The notes: generated by a model from the sequence alone, not told the origin. A stretch of DNA of 64,000 nt from Streptomyces cadmiisoli (GCF_003261055.1 NZ_CP030074.1:372001-436000); one strand, 5' to 3'. Positions 8,077 to 16,347 are shown, numbered from the stretch's first letter. Program-made: numbers and translations.

Positions 8077-8406
8077 TCAGTCCGCGACGACCCGGGCCAC
8101 CGAACCCGGCACGTACTCACGCTGCCGGATCACCCGGAACCAGCCCTTGGGCAGCGGTATCGCGGCGTGCTCCTCGTGCACGACCCGTCCGCCCTGCGGC
8201 AGATGCAGCAGCATCGGCCCGAACTCCCCGCGCTCGCGCACCAGACGGCCGGGGCCCTGCACCGCGTGAGCGTGTCCCGTGACCTCGCCGAGCGCCAGGA
8301 CCAGCCGTCCCCGGCCGTCCCGGGGCTCGCCCGCGTCCTCCAGCGCCCGAGCAGGGACCGAGTCCTCCGCGACGGGCATGATCAGCACATCCCCTTGCCT
8401 GTACAC
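8077..8406 (-). CDS. Small conserved protein, partner of the DUF6745 gene
   Basis: The 109-residue protein starts at a GTG with AAGGGAGAG upstream. It begins YRQGDVLIMPV and contains LALGEVTGHAHAV, GGRVVHEEHAAIPLPKGW and RVIRQREYVPG. The pattern of Gly-His-Ala-His and His-Glu-Glu-His, on what looks like a small all-beta fold, recalls short proteins found beside DUF6745 genes in many bacteria. The His/Glu clusters could bind a metal, but that is inference. It is transcribed in the same direction as the DUF6745 gene and is probably its upstream operon partner, with a 204-bp gap. Its promoter shares the 8407-8564 interval with the divergent STM4015 operon. Confidence 0.75.
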   Translation of the reverse strand: MYRQGDVLIMPVAEDSVPARALEDAGEPRDGRGRLVLALGEVTGHAHAVQGPGRLVRERGEFGPMLLHLPQGGRVVHEEHAAIPLPKGWFRVIRQREYVPGSVARVVAD

Positions 8407-8564
8407 AACTCTCCCTTCCCACCGGCCCCTTCGGACCGGTCGATCACGTGTTCCACGCTAGGGGGAGGGTCTGACAGTGAGGGTCGGACGCCGCGACGGG
8501 GCCGAGCCGCAGTCGACCCGGACTCCCGGCGCCTCGGCCCGGACTCCCTGCCGCCCGCGTCGTT

Positions 8565-8597
8565 GTCAGTGGGGCTTGATAGAACTTTCGAGCGACA
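8565..8597 (+). promoter_or_regulatory. 33-nt element identical to one upstream of the second STM4015 gene
   Basis: The 33 bases beginning GTCAGTGGGGCTTGATAGAA recur without change at 38411-38443. Each copy begins 62-63 bases before the start codon of an STM4015 gene. The flanking bases outside the 33 differ, apart from a similar GGAG-containing ribosome-binding site. It may be a promoter, an operator or a transcript leader structure. Confidence 0.75.
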
Positions 8598-8626
8598 GCA
8601 GCCCTTGGCGATTCTGGGAGTCGAAC

Positions 8627-9610
8627 GTGTCCAATGCCGAACGTCCCGCGGAGTGGGGTGGGCTGCCCACCTTCGAGTTCCCCCTTCTCGAAGAGGACCT
8701 GCCCGAGTCCCTGCCCGCGGCCGACGCCGTCGCCTGGCGCATCACCGTCGAGGGCTACTACGACGTCGACCTCGGTCAGTGGGCGGCCACCTTCGCCCGG
8801 TTCGCCGAGGTGGTGGACCTCTCCCAGGTCCGGGCGCTCATCGTCGGCATCTGGCCCCAGGCGGCCATCCCGGACAACAACAAGCCGAACACGGAGGCCA
8901 TCGACACCCTGGTCGCCGCGGCCGACCGGCTTCCCGCGCTGCGCGCCCTCTTCATCGGCGACATGACGTGGGACGAGTGCGAGATCTCCTGGATCGTCAA
9001 CAGCGATGTGACGCCCCTGCTGAGGGCCTTCCCGCGGCTCGAGGAGTTCGGGGTGCGCGGCGGCGGATCGCTCGCCTTCCCTGCCGAGTCCCACTCCGTG
9101 CTGCGGCGCCTGGTCATCGAGACCGGCGCCCTGTCCAGGGAGGTCGTGCGCGGCGTGGGGGAGAGCGACCTGCCCGCCCTGGAGGACCTGGACATCTGGC
9201 TCGGCGATCCCGAGTACGGAGCGGACACCGAGGTGTCGGACCTGGAACCGTTCATGACCGGTGTCCGGCTGCCCGCGCTGCGCCGGCTGGCGCTGCGCAA
9301 CAGTGCCATTCAGGACGAGATCGCCGCGGCCTTCGCGTCCGCCCCGGTCGTCGCCCGGCTCACCGAACTCAACCTGTCCCTGGGCACACTCGGCGACGAG
9401 GGCGCCACCGCGCTCCTGGACGGTCAGCCGCTCACCCACCTGGCCAAACTCGACCTCCACCACCACTACATCAGCGCGCCGGTCGCCGAGCGCATACGCG
9501 AGACACTGACCGCGCAGGGCGTGGCGGTCGACCTGAGCGAGGGCCCGGACGACCGGGGTGACGACTACGACGACGAGGAAGACGGCCGTTACGTCGCGGT
9601 GGCGGAATGA
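8627..9610 (+). CDS. STM4015 family protein (leucine-rich-repeat-like)
   Basis: The 327-residue protein is the first gene of the coupled set. I chose the GTG at 8627, with GGGAG eight bases upstream, because the paralogue at 38474 starts at the matching place. The sequence is a run of short leucine-rich strands: FPRLEEFGVRGG, LRRLVIETGAL, LPALEDLDIWLG, LPALRRLALRNS, VARLTELNLSLGTLGDEG and LTHLAKLDLHHHYIS. This is a repeat fold usually used for protein binding. The C-terminus is an acidic linker followed by RYVAVAE. The name comes from the Salmonella locus STM4015, whose neighbours STM4014-STM4011 have the same homologues here. No function is known. It overlaps the next gene by ATGA. It is roughly three-quarters identical by eye to the protein at 38474. 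Confidence 0.88.
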   Translation: MSNAERPAEWGGLPTFEFPLLEEDLPESLPAADAVAWRITVEGYYDVDLGQWAATFARFAEVVDLSQVRALIVGIWPQAAIPDNNKPNTEAIDTLVAAADRLPALRALFIGDMTWDECEISWIVNSDVTPLLRAFPRLEEFGVRGGGSLAFPAESHSVLRRLVIETGALSREVVRGVGESDLPALEDLDIWLGDPEYGADTEVSDLEPFMTGVRLPALRRLALRNSAIQDEIAAAFASAPVVARLTELNLSLGTLGDEGATALLDGQPLTHLAKLDLHHHYISAPVAERIRETLTAQGVAVDLSEGPDDRGDDYDDEEDGRYVAVAE

Positions 9611-10761
9611 CGCCCGGCCCGGCGACCGTCGACCCGTCCGCCCCGCCCCCGACAGGCCTGGCGGTCGTGGGTGTCCCGGGCCACCGCCGCGTCACCCTCT
9701 TCCAGGCAGCGCTGCGTTCCGCAGGTCTGCCGCCGGCACGTGTCGTGTCCTGGGCGGATGTGCTCACCGGGACCGCCCGCTTCCTGCCGGGCGAGCGGGT
9801 GCGCATCGACTCGCCCGGCGAGGACGCGCACGTCGACGAACTGCTGAGAGGCGTCCACGACTCCACCCGGGTCGAGGGCGGCGCACGCTGGTACGCGGCG
9901 TTCGTGGCCGCCGTCGAGCGCCTCGCCGACGACGTCCGGGCGGCCGGTGGCAGCCTCCTGGGCGAACCGGCCGAGCTGTCGGTGCTGTTCGACAAGCGGC
10001 TCTGCCACGCCAGGCTGGCCGCCGCGGGTGTGCCGGTGCCGCCGTCCCCGACCTCCGGGGCGGACGCGGCGCCGGTGCGAGGCTGGCCGGATCTGCGCAA
10101 GCTGCTCGACGAGCCCGGTCTGCGCCGGGTCTTCGTGAAGCCGGCGCACGGTTCCTCCGCCTCCGGTGTCCTTGCCGTCGAGTCCGCGCCGGGAGGGCGG
10201 TTGCGGGCCACGACCTCCGTCGAACGCACCCCCTCCGGCGCGCTGCACAACTCGCTGGGGGTGCGCACCTACGACGACGAGGCGACGGTCGGCGCCCTCG
10301 TCGACGCGCTCGCCCCGGACGGGCTGCATGTCGAACGGTGGCTGCCCAAGGCGTCGTTGGACGGCCGGTCCGTCGATCTGCGGGTCGTCGTGATCGCGGG
10401 CCGGGCCACCCATGTCGTGCCCCGCACGGCGGCGGGACCGATCACCAACCTCCACCTCGGCGGCAGGCGGGGCGACCTGGACGCGGTCCGCGCGGCGGTG
10501 TCCTTCGCCGGAGGCGACTGGTCCGAGGCGCTGGGCATCTGTGAGCGGGCCGCGGCACTCTTCCCGGGCACGCCGTGTGTCGGTGTGGACCTGTTGCCGG
10601 CGGTCGGCTGGCGGCGGTTCGCCGTCGGCGAGGTCAACGCCTTCGGGGATCTGCTGCCCGGCCTGGCGGGTCTGCCCGGCGGCCCCGCCGAAGGCCTGGA
10701 CACCTACGCCGCCCAGGTCGCCGCCCTGACCGGCGCGATACCGGTGCTCCCGCCGCCCTGA
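9607..10761 (+). CDS. STM4014 family protein (ATP-grasp-like)
   Basis: The 384-residue protein starts in the ATGA overlap with STM4015. ATP-grasp features are visible: LFDKRLCHARLAAAGVPVP (linker helix before the fold), VFVKPAHGSSASGV at about residues 175-188 (phosphate-binding loop with the Lys), VERWLPKAS (the acidic/hinge segment), DLRVVVIAG, and VGVDLLP with VGEVNAFGDLLPG near residue 340 (the Glu-x-Asn metal site). Such enzymes ligate a carboxylate to an amine or thiol using ATP. The substrate is unknown; in this setting it could act on a peptide or on a product of the radical SAM enzymes. A 232-bp gap of highly G/C-rich sequence separates it from STM4013. Confidence 0.85.
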   Translation: MTPGPATVDPSAPPPTGLAVVGVPGHRRVTLFQAALRSAGLPPARVVSWADVLTGTARFLPGERVRIDSPGEDAHVDELLRGVHDSTRVEGGARWYAAFVAAVERLADDVRAAGGSLLGEPAELSVLFDKRLCHARLAAAGVPVPPSPTSGADAAPVRGWPDLRKLLDEPGLRRVFVKPAHGSSASGVLAVESAPGGRLRATTSVERTPSGALHNSLGVRTYDDEATVGALVDALAPDGLHVERWLPKASLDGRSVDLRVVVIAGRATHVVPRTAAGPITNLHLGGRRGDLDAVRAAVSFAGGDWSEALGICERAAALFPGTPCVGVDLLPAVGWRRFAVGEVNAFGDLLPGLAGLPGGPAEGLDTYAAQVAALTGAIPVLPPP

Positions 10762-10993
10762 CCGGCGCGAGACCGGTCCTCCCGCCGCCTGGCCCGGCCC
10801 GTGCCGCGTCCGCCCGCCCCCTGACCGCTCTCCGTTCGTCCCCCGCCACGTCAGGGGCAGTGCCCCTCGTCCTCCGCCCACCCCCCTGACCGGTGCGGTG
10901 CGCGAGCCGTCATCACCCGTCCCTACCGCCCCGCGCAGACAACCCGCTGGACCCCGTCCGGCCTCCGGCCGTGACCGCACGACAGGAAACTCC

Positions 10994-11920
10994 ATGCACA
11001 CTCACTCCCCGGCCCCGGACCTGCCGCGCGAAACACCGGACCTGAACCGCGAAACACCGGACATGAACGAGGTGATCGGCCGCGACGACCTCCTCCTCAT
11101 CACCCTCGACACGCTGCGCTACGACGTGGCGGAGCAACTCGCCGCGCAGGGACGCATCCCGAATCTCGCCGCGCACCTGCCCGGCGGGCGGTGGCAGCGG
11201 CGGCACGCGCCCGGCAGTTTCACCTATGCCTCGCACCAGGCGATGTTCGCGGGATTCCTGCCGACCCCCGCCGCGCCCGGTCCGCATCCCCGCCTCTTCG
11301 CCGCCCGCTTCGCCGGCAGTGAGACGACGGCCGGGCGCACCTGGGTGTTCGACGCCCCGGACCTGGTCTCGGGCCTGGCGGACGCCGGTTACCGCACCGT
11401 CTGCATCGGCGGTGTGGGCTTCTTCAACCAGCAGGCCGCCCTCGGATCCGTACTGCCCGGGATGTTCCAGGAGGCGTACTGGGAGCCCTCGTTCGGCGTG
11501 ACGTCGCCGACGTCGTTCGAGGAGCAGATCGCCCGCGCCGAACGCGTCGTGGCCGACCTTCCGCCGCAGCGGCGTCTGTTCCTGTTCGTCAACGTCTCCG
11601 CGATGCACCAGCCCAACTGGTTCCACGCCCCGGGCGCGACGGCACAGGACGGGGACTCGCGGGAGACGCACGCCGCCGCCCTGGAGTACGTGGACCGCCA
11701 CATCGGGCGCCTCTTCGACGCGATGCGCAGCCGGCGCCGGTGCTTCGCGATCGTCTGCTCCGACCACGGCACCACGTACGGCGAGAGCGGCTACACCGGC
11801 CACCGTCTCGCCCATGAAGCGGTGTGGACCGTTCCGTACGCCCACTTCTTCCTCGAACCGGCCACCTCGGCGCCGGCCGCCCCGGCACCGGCCCGCGCCG
11901 CCGAAGGGACCCCACGATGA
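10994..11920 (+). CDS. STM4013/SEN3800 family hydrolase (sulfatase/alkaline phosphatase fold)
   Basis: The 308-residue protein belongs to the alkaline phosphatase superfamily. Near the N-terminus LLLITLDTLRYD gives the first metal-binding Asp and a Thr in the nucleophile region. Near the C-terminus CSDHGTTYGESGYTGH and HEAVWTVPY give the Asp-His metal pair and the conserved His. FNV..MHQP (VNVSAMHQPNW) resembles the substrate-pocket segment of sulfatases. No sulfatase CxPxR signature is present, so a phospho- or other ester substrate is as likely as sulfate. No signal peptide is visible. The first 24 residues contain a tandem repeat (RETPDLN/RETPDMN), so the ATG at 11063 may be the original start. 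It overlaps STM4012 by ATGA. Confidence 0.85.
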   Translation: MHTHSPAPDLPRETPDLNRETPDMNEVIGRDDLLLITLDTLRYDVAEQLAAQGRIPNLAAHLPGGRWQRRHAPGSFTYASHQAMFAGFLPTPAAPGPHPRLFAARFAGSETTAGRTWVFDAPDLVSGLADAGYRTVCIGGVGFFNQQAALGSVLPGMFQEAYWEPSFGVTSPTSFEEQIARAERVVADLPPQRRLFLFVNVSAMHQPNWFHAPGATAQDGDSRETHAAALEYVDRHIGRLFDAMRSRRRCFAIVCSDHGTTYGESGYTGHRLAHEAVWTVPYAHFFLEPATSAPAAPAPARAAEGTPR

Positions 11921-13350
11921 CCACACCCACCACGGCGACCACCGCCACCACGCCCACGGCGACGGCCACCACGGCGACGCCCACGGCCACCCCCCGAAGC
12001 GTGAGCGACCCCGCGCCCCGCCCGTACGAGAGTTACGTCTACGCCTACCCGCACAAGACGGCCTACCGAAGGCTGCCCGACCGCCCGGCTCTGCGCGACC
12101 TGTGGTCCGGCGAGGCCACGGACGCGCTCTCGCTCTATCTGCACATCCCCTTCTGCGAGGTCCGCTGCGGGTTCTGCAATCTGTTCACCCGCATCGGGGC
12201 TCCCGAGGGTCTGACCGGGGCGTACCTCGACGCGATGGAACGGCAGGCGCGCGCCGTCCGCGGCGCGCTCGGCGGTCCGGTCCGCTTCGCCGCCGCGGCG
12301 TTCGGCGGCGGCACGCCCACGTTCCTGACGGCGGCCGAACTCTCCCGCCTGTGCGACATAGCGGAGGACGCCGCGGGCGCGGACCTGCGCGCCGTACCCC
12401 TGTCGGTGGAGGCGTCGCCGTCCACGGCGACCGCCGACCGGCTCGCCGTGCTCGCCGAGCGGGGGACCACCCGGCTGAGCCTCGGTGTGCAGAGCTTTGT
12501 CGACGCCGAGGCCCGTTCGGCGGTCCGCCCGCAACGCCGCGCCGACGTCGAGGCGGCCCTCGGCCGGATCAGGGACGCCGGGATCCCCGTCCTCAACGTC
12601 GACCTGATCTACGGCATCGACGGCCAGACCGAGACCACCTGGCGCCACTCCCTGGAGGCGGCCCTCGCCTGGCGGCCGGAGGAGCTGTACCTGTACCCGC
12701 TGTACGTCCGCCCGCTCACCGGTCTCGGGCGCCGCACCGCGGACCTGCCGGACCCCCTCTCGGACCGGGCCTGGGACGAGCAGCGGCTGCGCCTGTACCG
12801 GTACGGCAGGGACCTGCTGCTCGACGCCGGGTACGAGCAGGTGTCGATGCGGATGTTCCGCCAGCCGGGGATTCCGTCGTCGTCCGCCGAGGACTACGCC
12901 TGCCAGACCGACGGCATGGTGGGCCTGGGCTGCGGCGCCCGTTCGTACACCTCCCAGGTGCACTACTCCTTCGACTACGCCGTCGACATGCGGGAGATCC
13001 GCACCATCGTCGACGACTACGTCGCCCGGCCCGAGACGGACTTCGCGCACGCGGAGTACGGCCGGTGGATGGACGCGGACGAGGCGCGCCGCCGCCATCT
13101 CGTGCAGTCGCTGCTCCAGGCGGAGGGCATGGAGACGGCGGCGTACGAGGCCCGGTTCGGCACCGGGCCGTGGGACGACTTCGCGCCCGAACTGACCGCG
13201 TTCCGCGCCGCCGGATGGCTCGCCGAGGACGGGGCGGCGGCCGGGCGGCTGCGCCTGGGCCCGGAGGGCCTGGCGCACTCGGACGCCGTCGGCCCTGCCC
13301 TGTTCTCGCCGGCCGTGCGTGCCGCGATGACCGCCTATGAGCGCAAGTGA
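11917..13350 (+). CDS. STM4012 family radical SAM protein (HemN-like)
   Basis: The 477-residue protein begins in the ATGA overlap with STM4013. After a low-complexity Thr/Ala tract (residues 2-27) comes YLHIPFCEVRCGFCN, with Cys at about residues 80, 84 and 87 forming the CxxxCxxC site for the [4Fe-4S] cluster that cleaves S-adenosylmethionine. FGGGTPTFL (the SAM-binding GGE-like segment), LSLGVQSF and NVDLIYGIDGQT are typical of the HemN/oxygen-independent coproporphyrinogen oxidase-like subgroup. HemN relatives may act as oxidases, methylases or heme chaperones, so the reaction cannot be named. The substrate would be shared with the neighbouring STM4011 enzyme if they form a pathway. Confidence 0.9.
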   Translation: MTTPTTATTATTPTATATTATPTATPRSVSDPAPRPYESYVYAYPHKTAYRRLPDRPALRDLWSGEATDALSLYLHIPFCEVRCGFCNLFTRIGAPEGLTGAYLDAMERQARAVRGALGGPVRFAAAAFGGGTPTFLTAAELSRLCDIAEDAAGADLRAVPLSVEASPSTATADRLAVLAERGTTRLSLGVQSFVDAEARSAVRPQRRADVEAALGRIRDAGIPVLNVDLIYGIDGQTETTWRHSLEAALAWRPEELYLYPLYVRPLTGLGRRTADLPDPLSDRAWDEQRLRLYRYGRDLLLDAGYEQVSMRMFRQPGIPSSSAEDYACQTDGMVGLGCGARSYTSQVHYSFDYAVDMREIRTIVDDYVARPETDFAHAEYGRWMDADEARRRHLVQSLLQAEGMETAAYEARFGTGPWDDFAPELTAFRAAGWLAEDGAAAGRLRLGPEGLAHSDAVGPALFSPAVRAAMTAYERK

Positions 13351-13360
13351 GGGAGGCGGC

Positions 13361-14269
13361 ATGGACCTGACCGTGCTTTATCGCGGTCCCCTCGCGTCCT
13401 GCGACTACGACTGCCCGTACTGCCCGTTCGCCAAGCGCCGTGACAGCCGGGCCGCTCTCACCGCCGACCGCGCCGCTCTGGAGCGCTTCACGGCGTGGGC
13501 GGCGGGGCAGACCGGTGACCGGCTGTCCGTGCTGTTCACCCCGTGGGGCGAGGGGCTGGTGCGCTCCTGGTACCGGCGGGCCCTGATGGAGCTGTCGCAC
13601 CTCGCGCATGTGCGGCGGGTCGCGATCCAGACCAACCTGTCCTGCCGTACCGGGTGGACCGCCGAGGCGGACCGGGACACGCTGGCGCTGTGGTGCACGT
13701 ACCACCCGGGGCAGACACCGTACGACCGCTTCCTGGGCAAGTGCCGTGAGCTGGCCGAGGCGAACGTGCGCCACAGCGTCGGGATCGTCGGCCTCCCCGG
13801 CCATCTGGAGCACGCCCGCCGTCTGCGCGCCGCGCTGCCCGAGCAGGTCTACCTGTGGGTCAACGCCGCCGAAGGACACGGCTACACCGATGCCGAGGCG
13901 GCCCGCTGGACCGAGATCGACCCGCTCTTTCCGTACAGCCGTCACCCGCACGCCTCCGCCGGACTGCCGTGTCGCACCGGTGAGTCGGTGGTGTCGGTGG
14001 ACGGCGACGGGACGGTCCGCCGCTGCCACTTCGTCAAGGCCGAGCTGGGCAACCTCTACGACGGCAGCTACCGCGCCGCCCTGCGCCCCCGCCCGTGCCC
14101 GCTGACGGTCTGCGACTGCCACATCGGGTACGTGCACCTGGAGTCCCTGCCGCTGTACGACGTCTTTGCCGGAGGAGTCCTGGAACGCGTCCCCACGCCG
14201 GAAGCCCGCTCCGGAGCGCGGGGCGGGCCCGTACCGGTCGACATCGCGGTACGTCCCGCGCTGCCATGA
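13361..14269 (+). CDS. STM4011 family radical SAM protein
   Basis: The 302-residue protein carries CDYDCPYCPF with Cys at residues 14, 18 and 21, a radical SAM CxxxCxxC site placed very close to the N-terminus. I chose the ATG at 13361, directly after GGGAGG; an ATG at 13337 overlaps STM4012. The C-terminal third has further Cys residues: LPCRTGE, TVRRCHFVK and CPLTVCDCHIGY. These could ligate an auxiliary iron-sulfur cluster, as in SPASM/twitch enzymes that modify peptides. The segment SVDGDGTVRRCHF is a typical SPASM-like phrase. Together with STM4012, this gives two radical SAM enzymes in one operon. It overlaps the exporter gene by ATGA. Confidence 0.88.
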   Translation: MDLTVLYRGPLASCDYDCPYCPFAKRRDSRAALTADRAALERFTAWAAGQTGDRLSVLFTPWGEGLVRSWYRRALMELSHLAHVRRVAIQTNLSCRTGWTAEADRDTLALWCTYHPGQTPYDRFLGKCRELAEANVRHSVGIVGLPGHLEHARRLRAALPEQVYLWVNAAEGHGYTDAEAARWTEIDPLFPYSRHPHASAGLPCRTGESVVSVDGDGTVRRCHFVKAELGNLYDGSYRAALRPRPCPLTVCDCHIGYVHLESLPLYDVFAGGVLERVPTPEARSGARGGPVPVDIAVRPALP

Positions 14270-14976
14270 GTCCGGGGACGCCGGCGGTCCTCGCCGTCAC
14301 GGTGGCCGTGGCCGCGTTCGTCCAGGGCAGCAGCGGGCTGGGTTTCGCGCTGATCGTCGCACCCGTCGCCGGGATCCTCGATCCGGGCCTGGTCCCGGTC
14401 TTCGTCCTGGCGTCGATGATCCCGCTCAACGCGTACGTCGCCTGGCGTGAGCGGGAATCGCTCGACCTGCGCGGCGCGGCCTGGATCACCGGGGCCAGAC
14501 TCGCCGCCACTCCGGGCGGACTGGCGCTGCTCTGGCTGATCCCCGAACGCGATCTGGGGCTGTTCGTGGGTATGGCCACCGTGCTCGCGGCCGTCGTGAG
14601 TCTGGCGGCGCCGGCGTTCTCACCCGGCCGCGCGGCCTACCTCGGTGCCGGTGCGGTGACGGGCCTGACGGAGACCGCGACCGGCGTCGGCGGACCCCCG
14701 CTCGCGCTGGTCTACCAGCACCGGCCGCCCGCCGAACTGCGCTCCACCGTGGCCGCCTGCTTCCTGGTGGGCGAGGTCGCCTCTTTGGTGCTGCTCCACG
14801 CGACCGGGAGAGCCGATGCGGGCGAACTCGGCTCGGCCGCCTTGCTGCTGCCCGCCACAGCCGTCGGTGCCTGGCTCAGCCGTCTGACGCACCACCGTCT
14901 GGACGCCCGCAGGATGCGCCTGTTCGTCCTCGTCTTCGCGCTGATCTCGGGGCTCGTTCTGATCCTCGGGGCCTGA
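14266..14976 (+). CDS. TauE/SafE-like membrane exporter, last gene of the STM401x set
   Basis: The 236-residue protein is mostly hydrophobic, with about seven to eight predicted membrane segments. The two halves each show the Gly-rich motif of the TauE/SafE family: VQGSSGLGFALIVAPVAGIL near the N-terminus and GLTETATGVGGPPLALVYQH in the middle. Family members export sulfite, sulfoacetate or other small organic acids. Its start overlaps the STM4011 stop by ATGA, so it is almost certainly co-translated with the set. It may move the substrate or product of the pathway across the membrane. TauE/SafE genes also occur beside unrelated genes, so the link needs comparison across genomes. Confidence 0.85.
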   Translation: MSPGTPAVLAVTVAVAAFVQGSSGLGFALIVAPVAGILDPGLVPVFVLASMIPLNAYVAWRERESLDLRGAAWITGARLAATPGGLALLWLIPERDLGLFVGMATVLAAVVSLAAPAFSPGRAAYLGAGAVTGLTETATGVGGPPLALVYQHRPPAELRSTVAACFLVGEVASLVLLHATGRADAGELGSAALLLPATAVGAWLSRLTHHRLDARRMRLFVLVFALISGLVLILGA

Positions 14977-15153
14977 GGGCCCCGCCTGCGCGTGCGTCGG
15001 CCACGAACACCTCGGCCCGGCCCTGCGGCGCGCCCACGAGCACACGGTCACCTACAGCCGACCGACGGCGGACTAGGGAAAATCCATAGCCATTTTTAGG
15101 GCGTTTTGCCGCACTCTGGGTGGGTCGTGGATCCGAAGGTCAGAGGTCATGCA

Positions 15154-16347
15154 GTGGTCACGTTCCCCACCCCCGCACCAGGCATCGCGGGTATCACGAG
15201 CGCCGTCCGTCGCGTCGGGCCACCCGGTGACCGTCGCCCCTGGCTGGTGGCCGTGCCGTTCGTACTGATCGTGGTCATCGTGCTGGCCGACCTGCTGACA
15301 CCGCCCAGCATCCGCTTCACCCCGTTCCTGGCCGCGGCGCCCGCGGTCACCGCCTCGTTCGCCGGGGCCCGGACGACCGCGGGGGTGGGCGCTCTGGCGG
15401 TGGCGTCGCAGATCGCCACCGACCACGCGGAGGCGCCGGCCCACCTCAACGAGACCGTGGCCACGATCGCTCTGCTGGCCGTGTCCGTCTTCGTGGCTCT
15501 CTTCGCCCGTCTGCGCGAGCACTACGGCCGCCGCTACGACCAGGCTCGGTCCCTCGCGCTGACCGCCCAGAATGCTGTGCTCAGGCCCTTGCCGCTGCGC
15601 CTGGGACGGATCGAGATCGCCTCCGTCTACCTCGCGGCCGAGGCGGAGGCCGTGATCGGCGGGGACCTCTACGCGGCCGCCCGAACCGCCACCGGCACCC
15701 GCCTGATGATCGGCGACGTGCGCGGCAAGGGACTGGGCGCCATCGGGGAAGCGGCGCTCGTGATGGGCGCCTTCCACGCCGCCGCGCACCAGACCCCGAG
15801 CCTGGACGGGCTGGTCTCCACCCTGGACGGTGCGCTCGCCGCCGCGCCCGACCACGCCGACACCCCACGCGCCGGCCACGGAGAGGAATTCGTGACCGCT
15901 CTGCTGCTGGACGTGCCCGACCGGGCCGGGCCGATCGGCGTCGCGTCGTGCGGCCACCCCCCGCCCGTCGTCGTACGCCACGGACGGCCGTTCGTGCCCC
16001 CACTGCCCGACGCGGCGCCTCCGCTCGGCCTGGGACTCGCGTCGGCGCATGTGCGGACCGGGTCCATACCGTGGATGCCGGGCGACATCGTGCTGCTGTG
16101 CACCGACGGCGTTCTCGAGGCCCGCGACAGCGGCGGACGCTTCTATCCCCTCACCGAACGTATCCGCTCGTGGCCCGGCGGCGACCCGCGGTCGCTAGTC
16201 GCCTACCTGCGCACGGACCTGCTCCGGCACACCGGCGGCGGAGCCCTCAACGACGACGCCGCGCTCGTGGCGTTCCGCCGCGTCCCGCACGCGGCCCGTA
16301 CGATCCCGGAACCACGGCAGGCCGTCCGGCCCTCGGCGGGCCGCTGA
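15154..16347 (+). CDS. Membrane PP2C/SpoIIE-type serine phosphatase
   Basis: The protein of about 397 residues has two to four membrane segments near the N-terminus (LVAVPFVLIVVIVLADLL and TIALLAVSVFVALFARL). A SpoIIE-like PP2C domain follows, with IGGDLYAAARTATGTRLMIG (first metal Asp), DVRGKGLGAIGEAALVMGAF, SCGHPPPVVV and LLCTDGVLEARD (metal Asp), ending NDDAALVAF. Such enzymes dephosphorylate anti-sigma-factor antagonists. I chose the GTG at 15154, preceded by AGAGG at seven bases; GTG 15127 and TTG 15106 are also possible. It is monocistronic. The regulator it acts on is not encoded nearby. Confidence 0.85.
   Translation: MVTFPTPAPGIAGITSAVRRVGPPGDRRPWLVAVPFVLIVVIVLADLLTPPSIRFTPFLAAAPAVTASFAGARTTAGVGALAVASQIATDHAEAPAHLNETVATIALLAVSVFVALFARLREHYGRRYDQARSLALTAQNAVLRPLPLRLGRIEIASVYLAAEAEAVIGGDLYAAARTATGTRLMIGDVRGKGLGAIGEAALVMGAFHAAAHQTPSLDGLVSTLDGALAAAPDHADTPRAGHGEEFVTALLLDVPDRAGPIGVASCGHPPPVVVRHGRPFVPPLPDAAPPLGLGLASAHVRTGSIPWMPGDIVLLCTDGVLEARDSGGRFYPLTERIRSWPGGDPRSLVAYLRTDLLRHTGGGALNDDAALVAFRRVPHAARTIPEPRQAVRPSAGR

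Noticed and set aside
11942..12000. Thr/Ala tract at the start of STM4012 as a repeat element
   Set aside because: It is a low-complexity ACC/GCC coding tract inside a clear gene, not a mobile or regulatory repeat.
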